Below, in pieces: positions 16,091 through 24,664 of a stretch of DNA of 64,000 nucleotides. The notes beneath the pieces are model-generated. The model saw only the letters and a list, made by a program, of their open reading frames with translations. It did not search any database and was not told the origin of the DNA. The stretch comes from Pseudomonas paraeruginosa PA7. Its GTDB lineage: Bacteria > Pseudomonadota > Gammaproteobacteria > Pseudomonadales > Pseudomonadaceae. The stretch is taken from NCBI RefSeq assembly GCF_000017205.1, contig NC_009656.1:2174001-2238000 (forward strand). The letters are read 5' to 3'. Position numbers and translations under genes: made by a program. Position 1 is the first letter of the stretch. Every line of letters begins with the position of its first letter.

Positions 16091-16897
16091 ATGTTCCGTC
16101 TCTCCGCGCTGTACCGCTATCCGATCAAGTCTTCCGCCGCCGAGTCCCTGGAGCGCGTCGCGCTCGATGCGCTGGGGGTGGTCGGCGACCGACGCTGGAT
16201 GGCGGTGGATACCGAAACCGGACGTTTCTTCACCCAGCGCCTGTTGCCGCAGCTGGGGCGTATCCAGGCGCGCTGGGCGGCAGCGGAAGTGCTGGTGCTG
16301 AATGCGCCGGAAATGCCCGAGCTGAGCCTCGAAGTACCGGCGCCCGACGCCAACCTGCGTGGTGTCACGGTCTGGCGCGACACTTTGCAGGCGCCGGATG
16401 CCGGCGACGCCGCGGCGGACTGGCTGACGCGCTTCCTCGGCCGCCCAACGCGCCTGGTGCACATCCCCGAGGCGCGCGCGCGGCAGATCGATACCGGCTA
16501 CGCCGAGCCGGGACAGAAGGTGCATTTCGCCGACGGCTTCCCGCTGCTGCTGATCGGCCAGGCTTCGCTCGACGACCTCAGCCAGCGGGTCGGCCGGTCG
16601 CTGGAGATGCTGCGCTTCCGTCCCAACCTAGTGGTGGAGGGCAGCGCCGCGTTCGCCGAGGACGGCTGGAAACGCATCCGCATCGGCTCGGCCGAGTTCG
16701 TCGTGGCCAAGCCCTGTTCCCGCTGCATCCTCACCACCCTCGATCCGGCGACCGGCGAGCGCAACGAGGACCGCGAGCCGCTGACGACCCTGAAGACCTA
16801 CCGGGAGAAGGATGGCGCGGTGTTGTTCGGGCAGAACCTGATCCCGCTGGGGCAGGGCAGCCTGGAGGTGGGGATGGCGGTGGAAATCCTCGACTGA
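16091..16897 (+). CDS. MOSC-domain protein (YcbX/mARC-like)
   Basis: 268 residues. The N-terminal MOSC_N beta-barrel (LYRYPIKSSAAESLE) is followed by the MOSC domain, which contains FRPNLVVEG and KPCSRCILTT; the first Cys of the latter is the probable molybdenum ligand. YcbX and mitochondrial mARC reduce N-hydroxylated bases and other N-oxides with sulfurated molybdenum cofactor. Unlike E. coli YcbX there is no C-terminal 2Fe-2S ferredoxin domain, so electrons must come from a separate partner. It stands alone between the lipid kinase and a converging gene. Confidence 0.9.
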   Translation: MFRLSALYRYPIKSSAAESLERVALDALGVVGDRRWMAVDTETGRFFTQRLLPQLGRIQARWAAAEVLVLNAPEMPELSLEVPAPDANLRGVTVWRDTLQAPDAGDAAADWLTRFLGRPTRLVHIPEARARQIDTGYAEPGQKVHFADGFPLLLIGQASLDDLSQRVGRSLEMLRFRPNLVVEGSAAFAEDGWKRIRIGSAEFVVAKPCSRCILTTLDPATGERNEDREPLTTLKTYREKDGAVLFGQNLIPLGQGSLEVGMAVEILD

Positions 16898-16904
16898 GGA
16901 GCGA

Positions 16905-16927
16905 CCGCCCGCCGTTGCGGCGGGCGG
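16905..16927. terminator. Hairpin between converging MOSC and LprI-domain genes
   Basis: CCGCCCGCCG and CGGCGGGCGG form a perfect 10-base stem with a 3-base loop in the 43-base gap between two converging stops. There is no T-run, so efficient intrinsic termination is uncertain. Confidence 0.5.
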
Positions 16928-16940
16928 CTATCGTGGGCGA

Positions 16941-17327
16941 TCAGAGCTTGGCGTCGACGCAGCCGGTGCTCAGGCACTCGCGTTCGCGCTCGCGGAGGAA
17001 GTCGAGGCGCTGGCGGGTCTTCTGGGTGGCGCAGTCGAGGTTGACGAAGTAACCGTTGTCCTTGCTTTCGCTGCAGGCCGCGTCGCGCTCCTTGATCCAG
17101 GCGATCTGGCTCTTCTTCAGCAGGGCTTTCTGGCCGTCGTTCAGGTGCTTGCGCAGGCTGCCGAACTGCTGGTTCAGCTCGCGGTCGGCCTGGGAAAACT
17201 CGCCGCTGCGGCAGTACACGCTGTCGAAGGCGTTGCGCGGCGTACCGCAGGCGTCGGCGGCCAGGGCGCCGTCGGCGAGCAGCAGGCTGGCGGCGGCGAG
17301 CAGGGCGGTGGCGAGGGGCTTGTTCAT
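16941..17327 (-). CDS. LprI-domain (DUF1311) secreted protein
   Basis: 128 residues with a signal peptide (cleavage near LADGALA-AD) and the Cys-rich LprI-type helical domain: four or more cysteines, KSQIAWIKERDAAC and CATQKTRQRLDFL. AAGGACC precedes the ATG. The founding member, M. tuberculosis LprI, inhibits lysozyme; many DUF1311 proteins are of unknown role. It follows slt on the same strand after 56 bases and is probably cotranscribed with it, which suggests a periplasmic modulator of the lytic transglycosylase (inference). Confidence 0.87.
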   Translation of the reverse strand: MNKPLATALLAAASLLLADGALAADACGTPRNAFDSVYCRSGEFSQADRELNQQFGSLRKHLNDGQKALLKKSQIAWIKERDAACSESKDNGYFVNLDCATQKTRQRLDFLRERERECLSTGCVDAKL

Positions 17328-17383
17328 CTCGAGGTCCTTTTCAAGGTGCTGTTGAGGCCCGGGTGTCCGGGCCGGGTTGGGGT

Positions 17384-19312
17384 TCAGAAATCGTCGAAGT
17401 AGCGCTCGTGCCAGTCGACGATGGGCTGCGGCGCATTGAGCTTCTGTCCGTAGATCACCGCATAGGACAGCACGTTCTGCACGTACTGGCGAGTCTCGTC
17501 GAACGGGATGGTCTCGATCCATACGTCGAAGGCCAGGTGGCGGGTGTCCTTCAGCCACTGGCGGACGCGGCCCGGACCGGCGTTGTAGGCGGCCGAGGCG
17601 AGTACCCGGTTGCCGTTGAACTGGCCATGCACCTGGCTCAGGTAGGCGGCGCCGAGGCGGATGTTGACGTCGGGCACGATCAGTTGCTGGGTCGAGGCCA
17701 GCGGGATGCCGAACTTGCGCGAGGTCTCCTTGGCGGTGCCGGGCATCAGCTGCATCAGGCCGGTGGCGCCGACCCCCGAGCGGGCATCGGACATGAACGC
17801 GCTTTCCTGGCGGGTGATGGCGAAGATCCAACTGGAGTGCAGGCCGCGGTTCTTCGCTTCGCGCACCAGGGTGGCGCGGTGCGCCATCGGGAAGCGGATG
17901 TCGAGGTCGTCCCAGTACTGCGCCTGGCTGATCGAGCGGATCGCCGGGAAATACCACTGCATGTCGTAGGCCAGCCTGGCCTGGGCGATCAGCTCGTCGC
18001 GATCGAACAGGCGCGCGGCGTGGTACCACTCGCGGCGGGCGTTGATCACTTCGCCACGGTTGAAGAACTCCATGGCCCGGCGCGTGCTGGCGGCGTTGCG
18101 AACGCGTTGCAGGACGCGCGGGTCGATGTGCGCAGGGCGGTTGCCGAGCTTGTACGGCACGCTCAGGCGGTCGGCGGCGAGGAAGCCGTAGAAATCGCGC
18201 TCGCCGGCGAGCTTCTGGTACAGCGCGATCGGCTCCTTGCTGTTCGGCTGCGCCAGCTGCAGGCTGCGCGCCTGCCAGTAGCGCCAGCGGCTGGTGGCGG
18301 CGAGGTCCTGGGGCAGCTTGCGGGTCAGCGCGTAGGCTTCGTCCCAGCGGCCCAGGCGCAGCAGCAGGCGGGTGCGCCATTCGGTGACGGTGTTGTCGCG
18401 CAGGCCGGGGTCGTACCGGGTCATCAGCGGCAGCGCGCGCGGATCGAAGCGCTTGGCCAGGCTGAGACCGATCTCGCGGGCGATGGCGACCTTCTCGTCG
18501 CTGGAGAAGGGTAGCGCCGAGCTGTAGTAGTCGAGCAGGCTCAGGGCCTTTTCCGGGTCCTGCCGCGCCAGGCGGCGCAGGCCGAGGCCGACCACGTCGG
18601 CGGTGGCGTGGTCGCGCTGGCTGAAGCGGCCGGTCTGGCTCAACTGGGCGGGGTTCTGCGCCACGCTGACCATCAGCGTGCCCTGGTTGCCGAGGGTCGG
18701 CAGGCGCTGCGCGAGGTGCGAGGCAAGGCTGTAGTTGCGCGCCTCGGCGGCCAGCTTGAGACGCTTCCAGACCTTCTCCTCGGTGAGCTGGCCTTCGCCC
18801 TGCCAGAGGCTGAACAGGGTATCGCAGGCGGCCGGCTGCGACTTGCCGACCAGCCACAGGCGCTCGCTGGTGGCGTAGCCCTCGGCCTTCTGCCCGTGGC
18901 CCAGCTGGTACTGGCCGTAGAGGCAGTCGAGTTCGGTGAAGTTCAGTTTCGGGTCGTAGTGGTTGACGAAGGTCTTCCAGTCGCCGCGATCGGCCAGCAG
19001 GCGCAGCCAGCGCAGTTTCAGCCAGCCGATCTGCGGCAGGTCGCCGTGCTCGGTGAGGAAGCGCTCGACTTCCTCGTTGCTGGCGGTCTTCAGCCGATGG
19101 GTCAGTTCGTCGTAGGCCAGGTAGGGTTCCAGCGGGTAATCGCGCAGGGCGCTGCGCGAGGCCATGTAGGGTGCGCTGTTGCCCTTGGCCAGGGCGGCCT
19201 TGGCCTGGTCGTAGAGACGGCGTTGTTCGGTCAGGGAAGCGGCGTGGACCGCGTCGACGGAGGAAATACTGAGCAACAGGCAGGAAACGAGAGTGAACAG
19301 GCGACCGCGCAT
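17384..19312 (-). CDS. slt: Soluble lytic murein transglycosylase (Slt70 family)
   Basis: 642 residues, as in Slt70. A signal peptide (LVSCLLLSISSVDAVHAA) leads into the long alpha-superhelical U/L domains and a C-terminal goose-type lysozyme-like domain with WIFAITRQESAF (the Glu is the catalytic acid) and SGVGATGLMQLMPGTA. It cleaves peptidoglycan in the periplasm, producing 1,6-anhydromuropeptides; NagZ, encoded at 34.5 kb, acts on these in the recycling pathway. It is divergent from uup, with 225 bases between starts. Confidence 0.95.
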   Translation of the reverse strand: MRGRLFTLVSCLLLSISSVDAVHAASLTEQRRLYDQAKAALAKGNSAPYMASRSALRDYPLEPYLAYDELTHRLKTASNEEVERFLTEHGDLPQIGWLKLRWLRLLADRGDWKTFVNHYDPKLNFTELDCLYGQYQLGHGQKAEGYATSERLWLVGKSQPAACDTLFSLWQGEGQLTEEKVWKRLKLAAEARNYSLASHLAQRLPTLGNQGTLMVSVAQNPAQLSQTGRFSQRDHATADVVGLGLRRLARQDPEKALSLLDYYSSALPFSSDEKVAIAREIGLSLAKRFDPRALPLMTRYDPGLRDNTVTEWRTRLLLRLGRWDEAYALTRKLPQDLAATSRWRYWQARSLQLAQPNSKEPIALYQKLAGERDFYGFLAADRLSVPYKLGNRPAHIDPRVLQRVRNAASTRRAMEFFNRGEVINARREWYHAARLFDRDELIAQARLAYDMQWYFPAIRSISQAQYWDDLDIRFPMAHRATLVREAKNRGLHSSWIFAITRQESAFMSDARSGVGATGLMQLMPGTAKETSRKFGIPLASTQQLIVPDVNIRLGAAYLSQVHGQFNGNRVLASAAYNAGPGRVRQWLKDTRHLAFDVWIETIPFDETRQYVQNVLSYAVIYGQKLNAPQPIVDWHERYFDDF

Positions 19313-19537
19313 GACTTATCCGGGCAGGTGATGTCGGGTAACGTCGGCAGGTCCGCAACGGCTGCCTACGGGCGTTTCGACCGCTCGCGGGACCGGCGCG
19401 CGACCGCTGTCGCGGGGCGCGCCCGAGGCCGGGCGGATGGCTCGCCTAAGCTTAGCCGTTGCCGCATGGCGGTGAAAGCGCCGTGCCATCCGATGCCTAT
19501 CCGGCGTAAAATGCGCGCCCTGTTTCCGGAGGCGCCC

Positions 19538-21460
19538 ATGACCCTGCTCAAGTTCACCGATGTATCCCTTGCCTTTGGCACCACTCCCTTGCTGGACAAG
19601 GTGTCGTGGCAGATCGGCCGTGGCGAGCGGGTCTGCGTGATCGGGCGCAACGGTACCGGCAAGTCCAGCCTGTTCAAGGTGGTCAAGGGCGAACAGCAGG
19701 CCGACGACGGCGAAGTCTGGCGCGCACCGGCGCTGAAGATCGGCGAATTGCCCCAGGAACTGCCGCGTGCCGACGAACGGACAGTGTTCGACGTGGTGGC
19801 CGAAGGCCTGGCGGAAGTCGGCAAGCTGCTCGCCGAATACCACCACCTGAGCCTGAACATCCATACCGACGACGACCTGGCGCGCCTGTCGCGGGTCCAG
19901 CAGGAACTCGAGGCGCGCGATGGCTGGCGCCTGCAGCAACTGGTGGACAGCACCCTGAGCCGCCTGCAGCTGCCGGCCGACAAGACCCTCGCCGAGCTCT
20001 CCGGCGGCTGGCGTCGGCGCGTGCTGCTGGCCCAGGCGCTGGTCGCCGAGCCGGACCTGCTGCTGCTGGACGAACCGACCAACCACCTGGACATCGGCGC
20101 CATCGCCTGGCTCGAGGAAGCGCTGCTGGGCTTCAACGGCGCGGTGCTGTTCATCACCCACGACCGTGCCTTCCTGCAGTCCCTGGCGACCCGCATCCTC
20201 GAGCTGGATCGTGGCCGCCTGATCGACTGGAACGGCGACTACGCCAGTTTCCTGGTGCACAAGGAACAGCAACTGGCCGCCGAAGAAGCAGCCAACGCCT
20301 TGTTCGACAAGCGCCTGGCCCAGGAGGAGGTGTGGATCCGCCAGGGCATCAAGGCCCGCCGCACGCGCAACGAAGGGCGGGTGCGGGCGCTCAAGGAGAT
20401 GCGTCGCGAACGCGCCGAGCGCCGCGAGCGCCAGGGCAAGGCCAGCTTCCAGCTGGAAAGCGCGGACAAGTCCGGCAAGCAGGTGATCGTGGTGGAGCAC
20501 GTCAGCTTCGCCCATCCCGGCGGCCAGCCGCTGGTACGCGACTTCTCCATGGTCCTGCAGCGCGGCGACCGTATCGGCCTGCTCGGCGCCAACGGTACCG
20601 GCAAGACCACCCTGCTCAAGCTGCTGCTTGGCGACCTGCAGCCGACCTCGGGCAGGATCGAAGTCGGCACCAAGCTGGAAGTGGCCTATTTCGACCAGTT
20701 GCGCCATCAGCTCGAACCCGAGCAGACGGTGATCGATAATATCTCCGAAGGTCGCGAGTTCATCACCATCGACGGCCAGAACCGGCATGTGCTCAGCTAT
20801 CTCGGCGACTTCCTGTTCAGCCCGCAGCGCGCCCGCACCCCGGTGAAGGCGCTGTCCGGCGGCGAGCGCGCGCGCCTGCTGCTGGCCAAGCTGTTCAGCA
20901 AGCCGGCCAACCTGCTGGTGCTCGACGAACCGACCAACGACCTCGACGTGGAAACCCTGGAGCTGCTGGAGGAAGTCCTGCTGGGCTTCCAGGGCACCGT
21001 GCTGATGGTCAGCCACGACCGTGCCTTCCTCGACAACGTGGTGACCAGCACCCTGGTCTTCGAAGGCGAGGGCAAGGTCCGCGAGTTCGTTGGTGGCTAC
21101 CAGGACTGGCTGCGCCAAGGGGGCACGCCGCGCCTGCTCGGCGTGAGCGAGTCGAAGAGCGGCAAGGCCGAGCTGAACACCGCGCTGGCGCCCGCCGCCG
21201 AACCCGTGCCGGCTGCCGCGGCACCGAGCGAGGCGCCGGCGAAGAAAAAGCTCAGCTACAAGTTGCAGCGTGAGCTGGAGGCCTTGCCCGGGCAGATCGA
21301 CGCGGTCGAGGCGGAGTTGGCGGGTGTCCAGGAAACCATCGCACAGCAGGATTTCTATATGCGCCCGCAGGACGAGCAGCGCGAAACCCTGGCGCGGCTG
21401 GACGCGTTGCAGCAGGAACTCGATGCCTTGCTCGAGCGCTGGGCCGAACTGGAAGACTGA
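19538..21460 (+). CDS. uup: ABC-F ATPase Uup
   Basis: 640 residues with two ABC cassettes and no membrane segments. Walker A loops are GRNGTGKSS and GANGTGKTT, signatures LSGGWRRR and LSGGERAR, and Walker B LLLLDEPTNHLD and LLVLDEPTNDLD. An Ala/Pro-rich linker leads to a charged coiled-coil C-terminus (about 570-640) typical of Uup. ABC-F proteins act on the ribosome; Uup affects transposon excision and branched DNA intermediates in E. coli. GGAGG precedes the ATG and a TAAAAT -10-like element sits 26 bases upstream. Confidence 0.94.
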   Translation: MTLLKFTDVSLAFGTTPLLDKVSWQIGRGERVCVIGRNGTGKSSLFKVVKGEQQADDGEVWRAPALKIGELPQELPRADERTVFDVVAEGLAEVGKLLAEYHHLSLNIHTDDDLARLSRVQQELEARDGWRLQQLVDSTLSRLQLPADKTLAELSGGWRRRVLLAQALVAEPDLLLLDEPTNHLDIGAIAWLEEALLGFNGAVLFITHDRAFLQSLATRILELDRGRLIDWNGDYASFLVHKEQQLAAEEAANALFDKRLAQEEVWIRQGIKARRTRNEGRVRALKEMRRERAERRERQGKASFQLESADKSGKQVIVVEHVSFAHPGGQPLVRDFSMVLQRGDRIGLLGANGTGKTTLLKLLLGDLQPTSGRIEVGTKLEVAYFDQLRHQLEPEQTVIDNISEGREFITIDGQNRHVLSYLGDFLFSPQRARTPVKALSGGERARLLLAKLFSKPANLLVLDEPTNDLDVETLELLEEVLLGFQGTVLMVSHDRAFLDNVVTSTLVFEGEGKVREFVGGYQDWLRQGGTPRLLGVSESKSGKAELNTALAPAAEPVPAAAAPSEAPAKKKLSYKLQRELEALPGQIDAVEAELAGVQETIAQQDFYMRPQDEQRETLARLDALQQELDALLERWAELED

Positions 21461-21607
21461 TCCATTTCGAAAAAGTGAGCTGCATCAATGTGATAGCGGC
21501 TCATCTCGATGATCCTTGCGGGCGTTGCCGGCGGCGGCATGACCTGTCGCCGGCCCCCTGGCTGGCGTCATTGACGGGCCGGCCGTTTCCCGAGAAAGGA
21601 TCAGCCC

Positions 21608-22294
21608 ATGGCAATCGAGTACCGCATCACGCTGGATGACCAGCACCAGCTCAACTATCGCATCGAGCTGGAGCGGCACTACGATCCGCAGGCGGCGGCC
21701 GCGGCGCCACGCTGGACGCGCCTGGAGCACAATCGCTGCAGCAATTGCCCGCTCGACCGCGAACGCTACAGTCATTGTCCGGCGGCGGTCGACCTGCATG
21801 GGGTGATCGAGGATTTCCGCAACCTGCCGGCATTCCGCAAGGCCGGCATCTGCGTGCGCACGCCGGAGCGCGAGTACATCAAGCAGGCGGGCCTGGAGGA
21901 AGGATTGCGAGCGCTGATCGGCTTGATCATGGCCAGCAGCGCCTGTCCGCTGCTGGCGCCGCTGAGACCGATGGCCATGCAGCACCTGCCGTTCGCCAGC
22001 AACCAGGAGTTCGTGCTGCGGGTGGTGCCGCTGTACCTGATGCGCCAGTACTTCAATTTCCGCGAGGGGCGGCATGCCGATTGGGAGCTGAAAGGGTTGG
22101 TGCGGCTGTTCCAGCAGTTGCAACTGGTCAACCAGGCGTTCTGGCAGCGGATCCACGACACCTGTGTCAGCGATTCCAACCTGAAGGCATTCCTGGCCTT
22201 CTTCTCGCTGTCGTCGAGCATCAGCTATACGCTGGAAACCCAGTTGCAGAAGATCCGCCCGCTGGTGATGAGTGCCGAGGAAACGCTCGGCTGA
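21608..22294 (+). CDS. Conserved hypothetical protein with Cys-rich motif
   Basis: 228 residues, no signal peptide and no membrane helix. The N-terminus looks beta-rich (MAIEYRITLDDQHQLNYRI), followed by a C-x2-C-x9-C cluster (CSNCPLDRERYSHC, about residues 39-52) that could bind a metal, then a mostly helical C-terminal half. I recognise homologues only as pseudomonad-type hypotheticals and cannot name a function. It stands alone between uup (147 bases upstream) and a converging universal stress gene. Confidence 0.85.
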   Translation: MAIEYRITLDDQHQLNYRIELERHYDPQAAAAAPRWTRLEHNRCSNCPLDRERYSHCPAAVDLHGVIEDFRNLPAFRKAGICVRTPEREYIKQAGLEEGLRALIGLIMASSACPLLAPLRPMAMQHLPFASNQEFVLRVVPLYLMRQYFNFREGRHADWELKGLVRLFQQLQLVNQAFWQRIHDTCVSDSNLKAFLAFFSLSSSISYTLETQLQKIRPLVMSAEETLG

Positions 22295-22322
22295 GGCGCT
22301 GGCCCCGGCCGAGCATGGATGG

Positions 22323-22760
22323 TCAGGCCTTCTTCAGGTGCACCGCGAGGACGTCGCAAGGAGCGCCGTGCAGCACGTCGTTGGCGGTGGAACCGAGTAG
22401 CAGCGCCAGGCCGTGGCGACCGTGGCTGCCGACCACGATCAGGTCGCAGGCCTGCTCCGCGGCGAGGCGGTGGATTTCCTGGCGTGGCTGGCCGTAGACC
22501 AGATGGCGCTGTTCGCTGCCGAGATCCGGATAACGCACGGCGAAGGCATCCAGGCGTTCACGGGCCTGGTCGAATTGCTGTTGCTGCAGCATCGACAGGT
22601 CCATCGGTACGTCCCCGCCGAAGGCCATGGCCATGGGCTCGACCACATGCACCACCGAAAGCCGGGCCTGGGTGCTGGTGGCCAGGGCCGCCGCGCGCTT
22701 CATCACCGGATCGCATTCGTCGGTCAGGTCGACGGCGACCAGAATGTGTTGATAGGGCAT
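22323..22760 (-). CDS. Universal stress protein (UspA family, ATP-binding type)
   Basis: 145 residues, a single Usp domain. It begins with HILVAVDLTDE, and the nucleotide loop GSHGRHGLALLLGSTAND fits the G-x2-G-x9-G-[ST] pattern of ATP-binding Usp proteins. Usp proteins help survival during starvation and low oxygen in P. aeruginosa; the specific paralogue is not assigned. It converges with the preceding hypothetical gene (28-base gap). Confidence 0.95.
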   Translation of the reverse strand: MPYQHILVAVDLTDECDPVMKRAAALATSTQARLSVVHVVEPMAMAFGGDVPMDLSMLQQQQFDQARERLDAFAVRYPDLGSEQRHLVYGQPRQEIHRLAAEQACDLIVVGSHGRHGLALLLGSTANDVLHGAPCDVLAVHLKKA

Positions 22761-22966
22761 GAACGTCTCCTCCGCAAGGGGGTAGTATTTTCATTATGGA
22801 CCTTCGCGCAGCGCGCGGGACCGGTTCCGTTGCGCCGGGCAAAAAGCTTCTCCGCCGTGGCCGCATTCACCTGTAGACTGCGCCTCCCTTGGCGATTGCG
22901 ACCGATCCTGCCTGTCCGCGCGGATCGAGGCAAATGCCTTAACCATTTTTCGAGCGTGCGTTCCCT

Positions 22967-23401
22967 ATGACCACTTGGCTGGTGATCCTGCTGCTGGCTG
23001 TCATGCTCAGCCCCCTGGCCTGGCTGATGCCGTCCAACAGGCAGCGTGGCAAGATGGCCCTGCGCCTGGAAGCGCGCCGCCTCGGCCTTGCCATGCAGTT
23101 GGCGCGCCAGGAGTGGCCGCACTGGCTGGAAAGCGTGCCACCGGCCTCCTGCGCGCAGTTCCACTGCCCGCGTCGGCGTAGCCGCGACGCCTGGTGCTAT
23201 TGGCAGAACGCTCCGGGCCAGTGGCTGAACCAGTGGCGTGAGCCGTGTGCGGAGGGCGAGTTTCTGGACGCCCTGCGCAGCCTCCCCGAGGATGCCTACA
23301 AAGTGGAGGCCACCGCCCAGTTCCTTGCCCTGTATTGGGGCGAACGCGGCGATAGCGCCGACCTCGGGCGCATCGCCGAATTTCTCCGCCAGCGCGCCTG
23401 A
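22967..23401 (+). CDS. Hypothetical inner-membrane-anchored protein
   Basis: 144 residues. One N-terminal hydrophobic segment (TTWLVILLLAVMLSPLAWLM) is followed by basic NRQRGK, so it is probably anchored with its C-terminal domain in the cytoplasm. The soluble part contains several Trp and three Cys. No recognised family. It converges with the next gene across a 16-base gap. Confidence 0.8.
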   Translation: MTTWLVILLLAVMLSPLAWLMPSNRQRGKMALRLEARRLGLAMQLARQEWPHWLESVPPASCAQFHCPRRRSRDAWCYWQNAPGQWLNQWREPCAEGEFLDALRSLPEDAYKVEATAQFLALYWGERGDSADLGRIAEFLRQRA

Positions 23402-23417
23402 AGCGGCGCGCCGAGGT

Positions 23418-24221
23418 TCATTGGCTGCGTGCGGCATACAGCGCGGCGACCTTCTCCAGGCCATCGATGATCCGATCTGCATTCTTGTTGACCAGGAAGG
23501 GCACGCTGTTCTGGTTGTAGTTGCGCAGGGATTTCTCGATGTAATGCCACTTGATCGCCACGCCGCGCAGCGCCCTGGATATCTCCTCGTCGTTCTGCGG
23601 CGCCTGCTGCAGCTTCAGCAGGTTGACCGAAAAGCGGCTGGCCAGGTCGTCCAGCGGGCGTTGCTCGCCGCCGCCAAAGAAGCTGGCGCCCACCGAGGCG
23701 TTGCGCGAGGCGTAGTCCAGGGCGATGTCCTGCATCAGCAGGCTCTGCTCGCGGCTCTGCTCGGTGAGCGTCGGCACCGTGGCGGCGTTTTCCCGTTGCA
23801 GGCTGCGATACAACTGGCCGCCTAGGTCCATCAGTTGCTGGTTGCGCCGTGCCAGGTCGGCGACCGGCTGCAGGTCGCTGTAGCCCTTGTTGCGCACCGC
23901 GCCGGTCAGTTTTTCGAGGTCTTGCGCATAGTCCCGCCATTGCTCGCGAAGCTGGCCCAGCAGGCGCCGGGATTCGCTGCCGTTGACGCCGTCGAGTCGC
24001 TGCAGGCGGGCTTCCGCCGTATGCGCCGAGTTTTCGATCAGGCTGGCGTAGCGCTGGTCGCCTTCCTGGCCGACGTACATGAAGAAGGCGTTGAGGGATT
24101 TCTGCGTGGCGAGCCGCATCTGGTGCACGGCGAGCAGGTCGTCGGCGGTCCCGGCCGCGAAGACGGGGAGGGCGAGCAGGCCGAGCAGGGCCAGACAAAA
24201 AGTGAACGGACGGCAGGTCAT
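23418..24221 (-). CDS. Hypothetical secreted helical protein
   Basis: 267 residues from ATG at 24221. A signal peptide (FTFCLALLGLLALPVFA-AG) is followed by an almost entirely helical, Gln/Leu/Arg-rich protein with predicted coiled-coil character, perhaps a periplasmic helical bundle. ATGs lie 9, 15 and 69 bases upstream; 24221 is chosen because it places a basic residue just before the hydrophobic core, and 24236, with AAGGG before it, is the main alternative. I do not recognise the family, and neighbours give no functional hint. Confidence 0.78.
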   Translation of the reverse strand: MTCRPFTFCLALLGLLALPVFAAGTADDLLAVHQMRLATQKSLNAFFMYVGQEGDQRYASLIENSAHTAEARLQRLDGVNGSESRRLLGQLREQWRDYAQDLEKLTGAVRNKGYSDLQPVADLARRNQQLMDLGGQLYRSLQRENAATVPTLTEQSREQSLLMQDIALDYASRNASVGASFFGGGEQRPLDDLASRFSVNLLKLQQAPQNDEEISRALRGVAIKWHYIEKSLRNYNQNSVPFLVNKNADRIIDGLEKVAALYAARSQ

Positions 24222-24664
24222 GGGTTCCATCTCCATGTGGCCCTTGGAGGCCTTCTTGTTGTTCTTTTGTAACGGCTCGTGGCCGATCATGCATGGCGAT
24301 CTGCGGCGACTCTAGCCTGCCTTTCCGCACCGGGACAAGCGTCCGCGGCGCTGATCATCGAACATCTGAATGGTCCCACAGAGGCCGGCTGAATGGCCCT
24401 GCGCAGAGGGCCTGGAGGAGGGCAGGTGTTTTCCGGATGGCTGATTGACAATTCCCGGCTTTTGCCGGAATGTGTGCGCACCCAAGTCAAACGGGCGTAT
24501 GAATCGAGCGTTTGCCTCGCGCAGGCCTCGACAATAGAGACCCGGTTATCGCGTCGGCGGGTGTGCCGAAGGGTTTGGGACTATGCTCGGCGGTTGCCGA
24601 AAGGGTCCCGACACGGCGTCCGATGTGTAAGTTCAAGCTTCCATAATAGCGTGGAGATCAGTTG
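24222..24664 (+). promoter_or_regulatory. Upstream region of fadBA with possible PsrA half-sites
   Basis: This 443-base gap separates a divergent hypothetical gene from fadB. It holds an inverted pair of PsrA-like half sites, CAAAC (24488-24492) and GTTTG (24510-24514), 17 bases apart, wider than the 2-4 base spacing of the usual PsrA motif. The next 150 bases are the probable 5' leader. No open frame of note, tRNA or clear terminator is seen. PsrA control of this operon is known in P. aeruginosa; that these half sites mediate it is inference. Confidence 0.45.
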
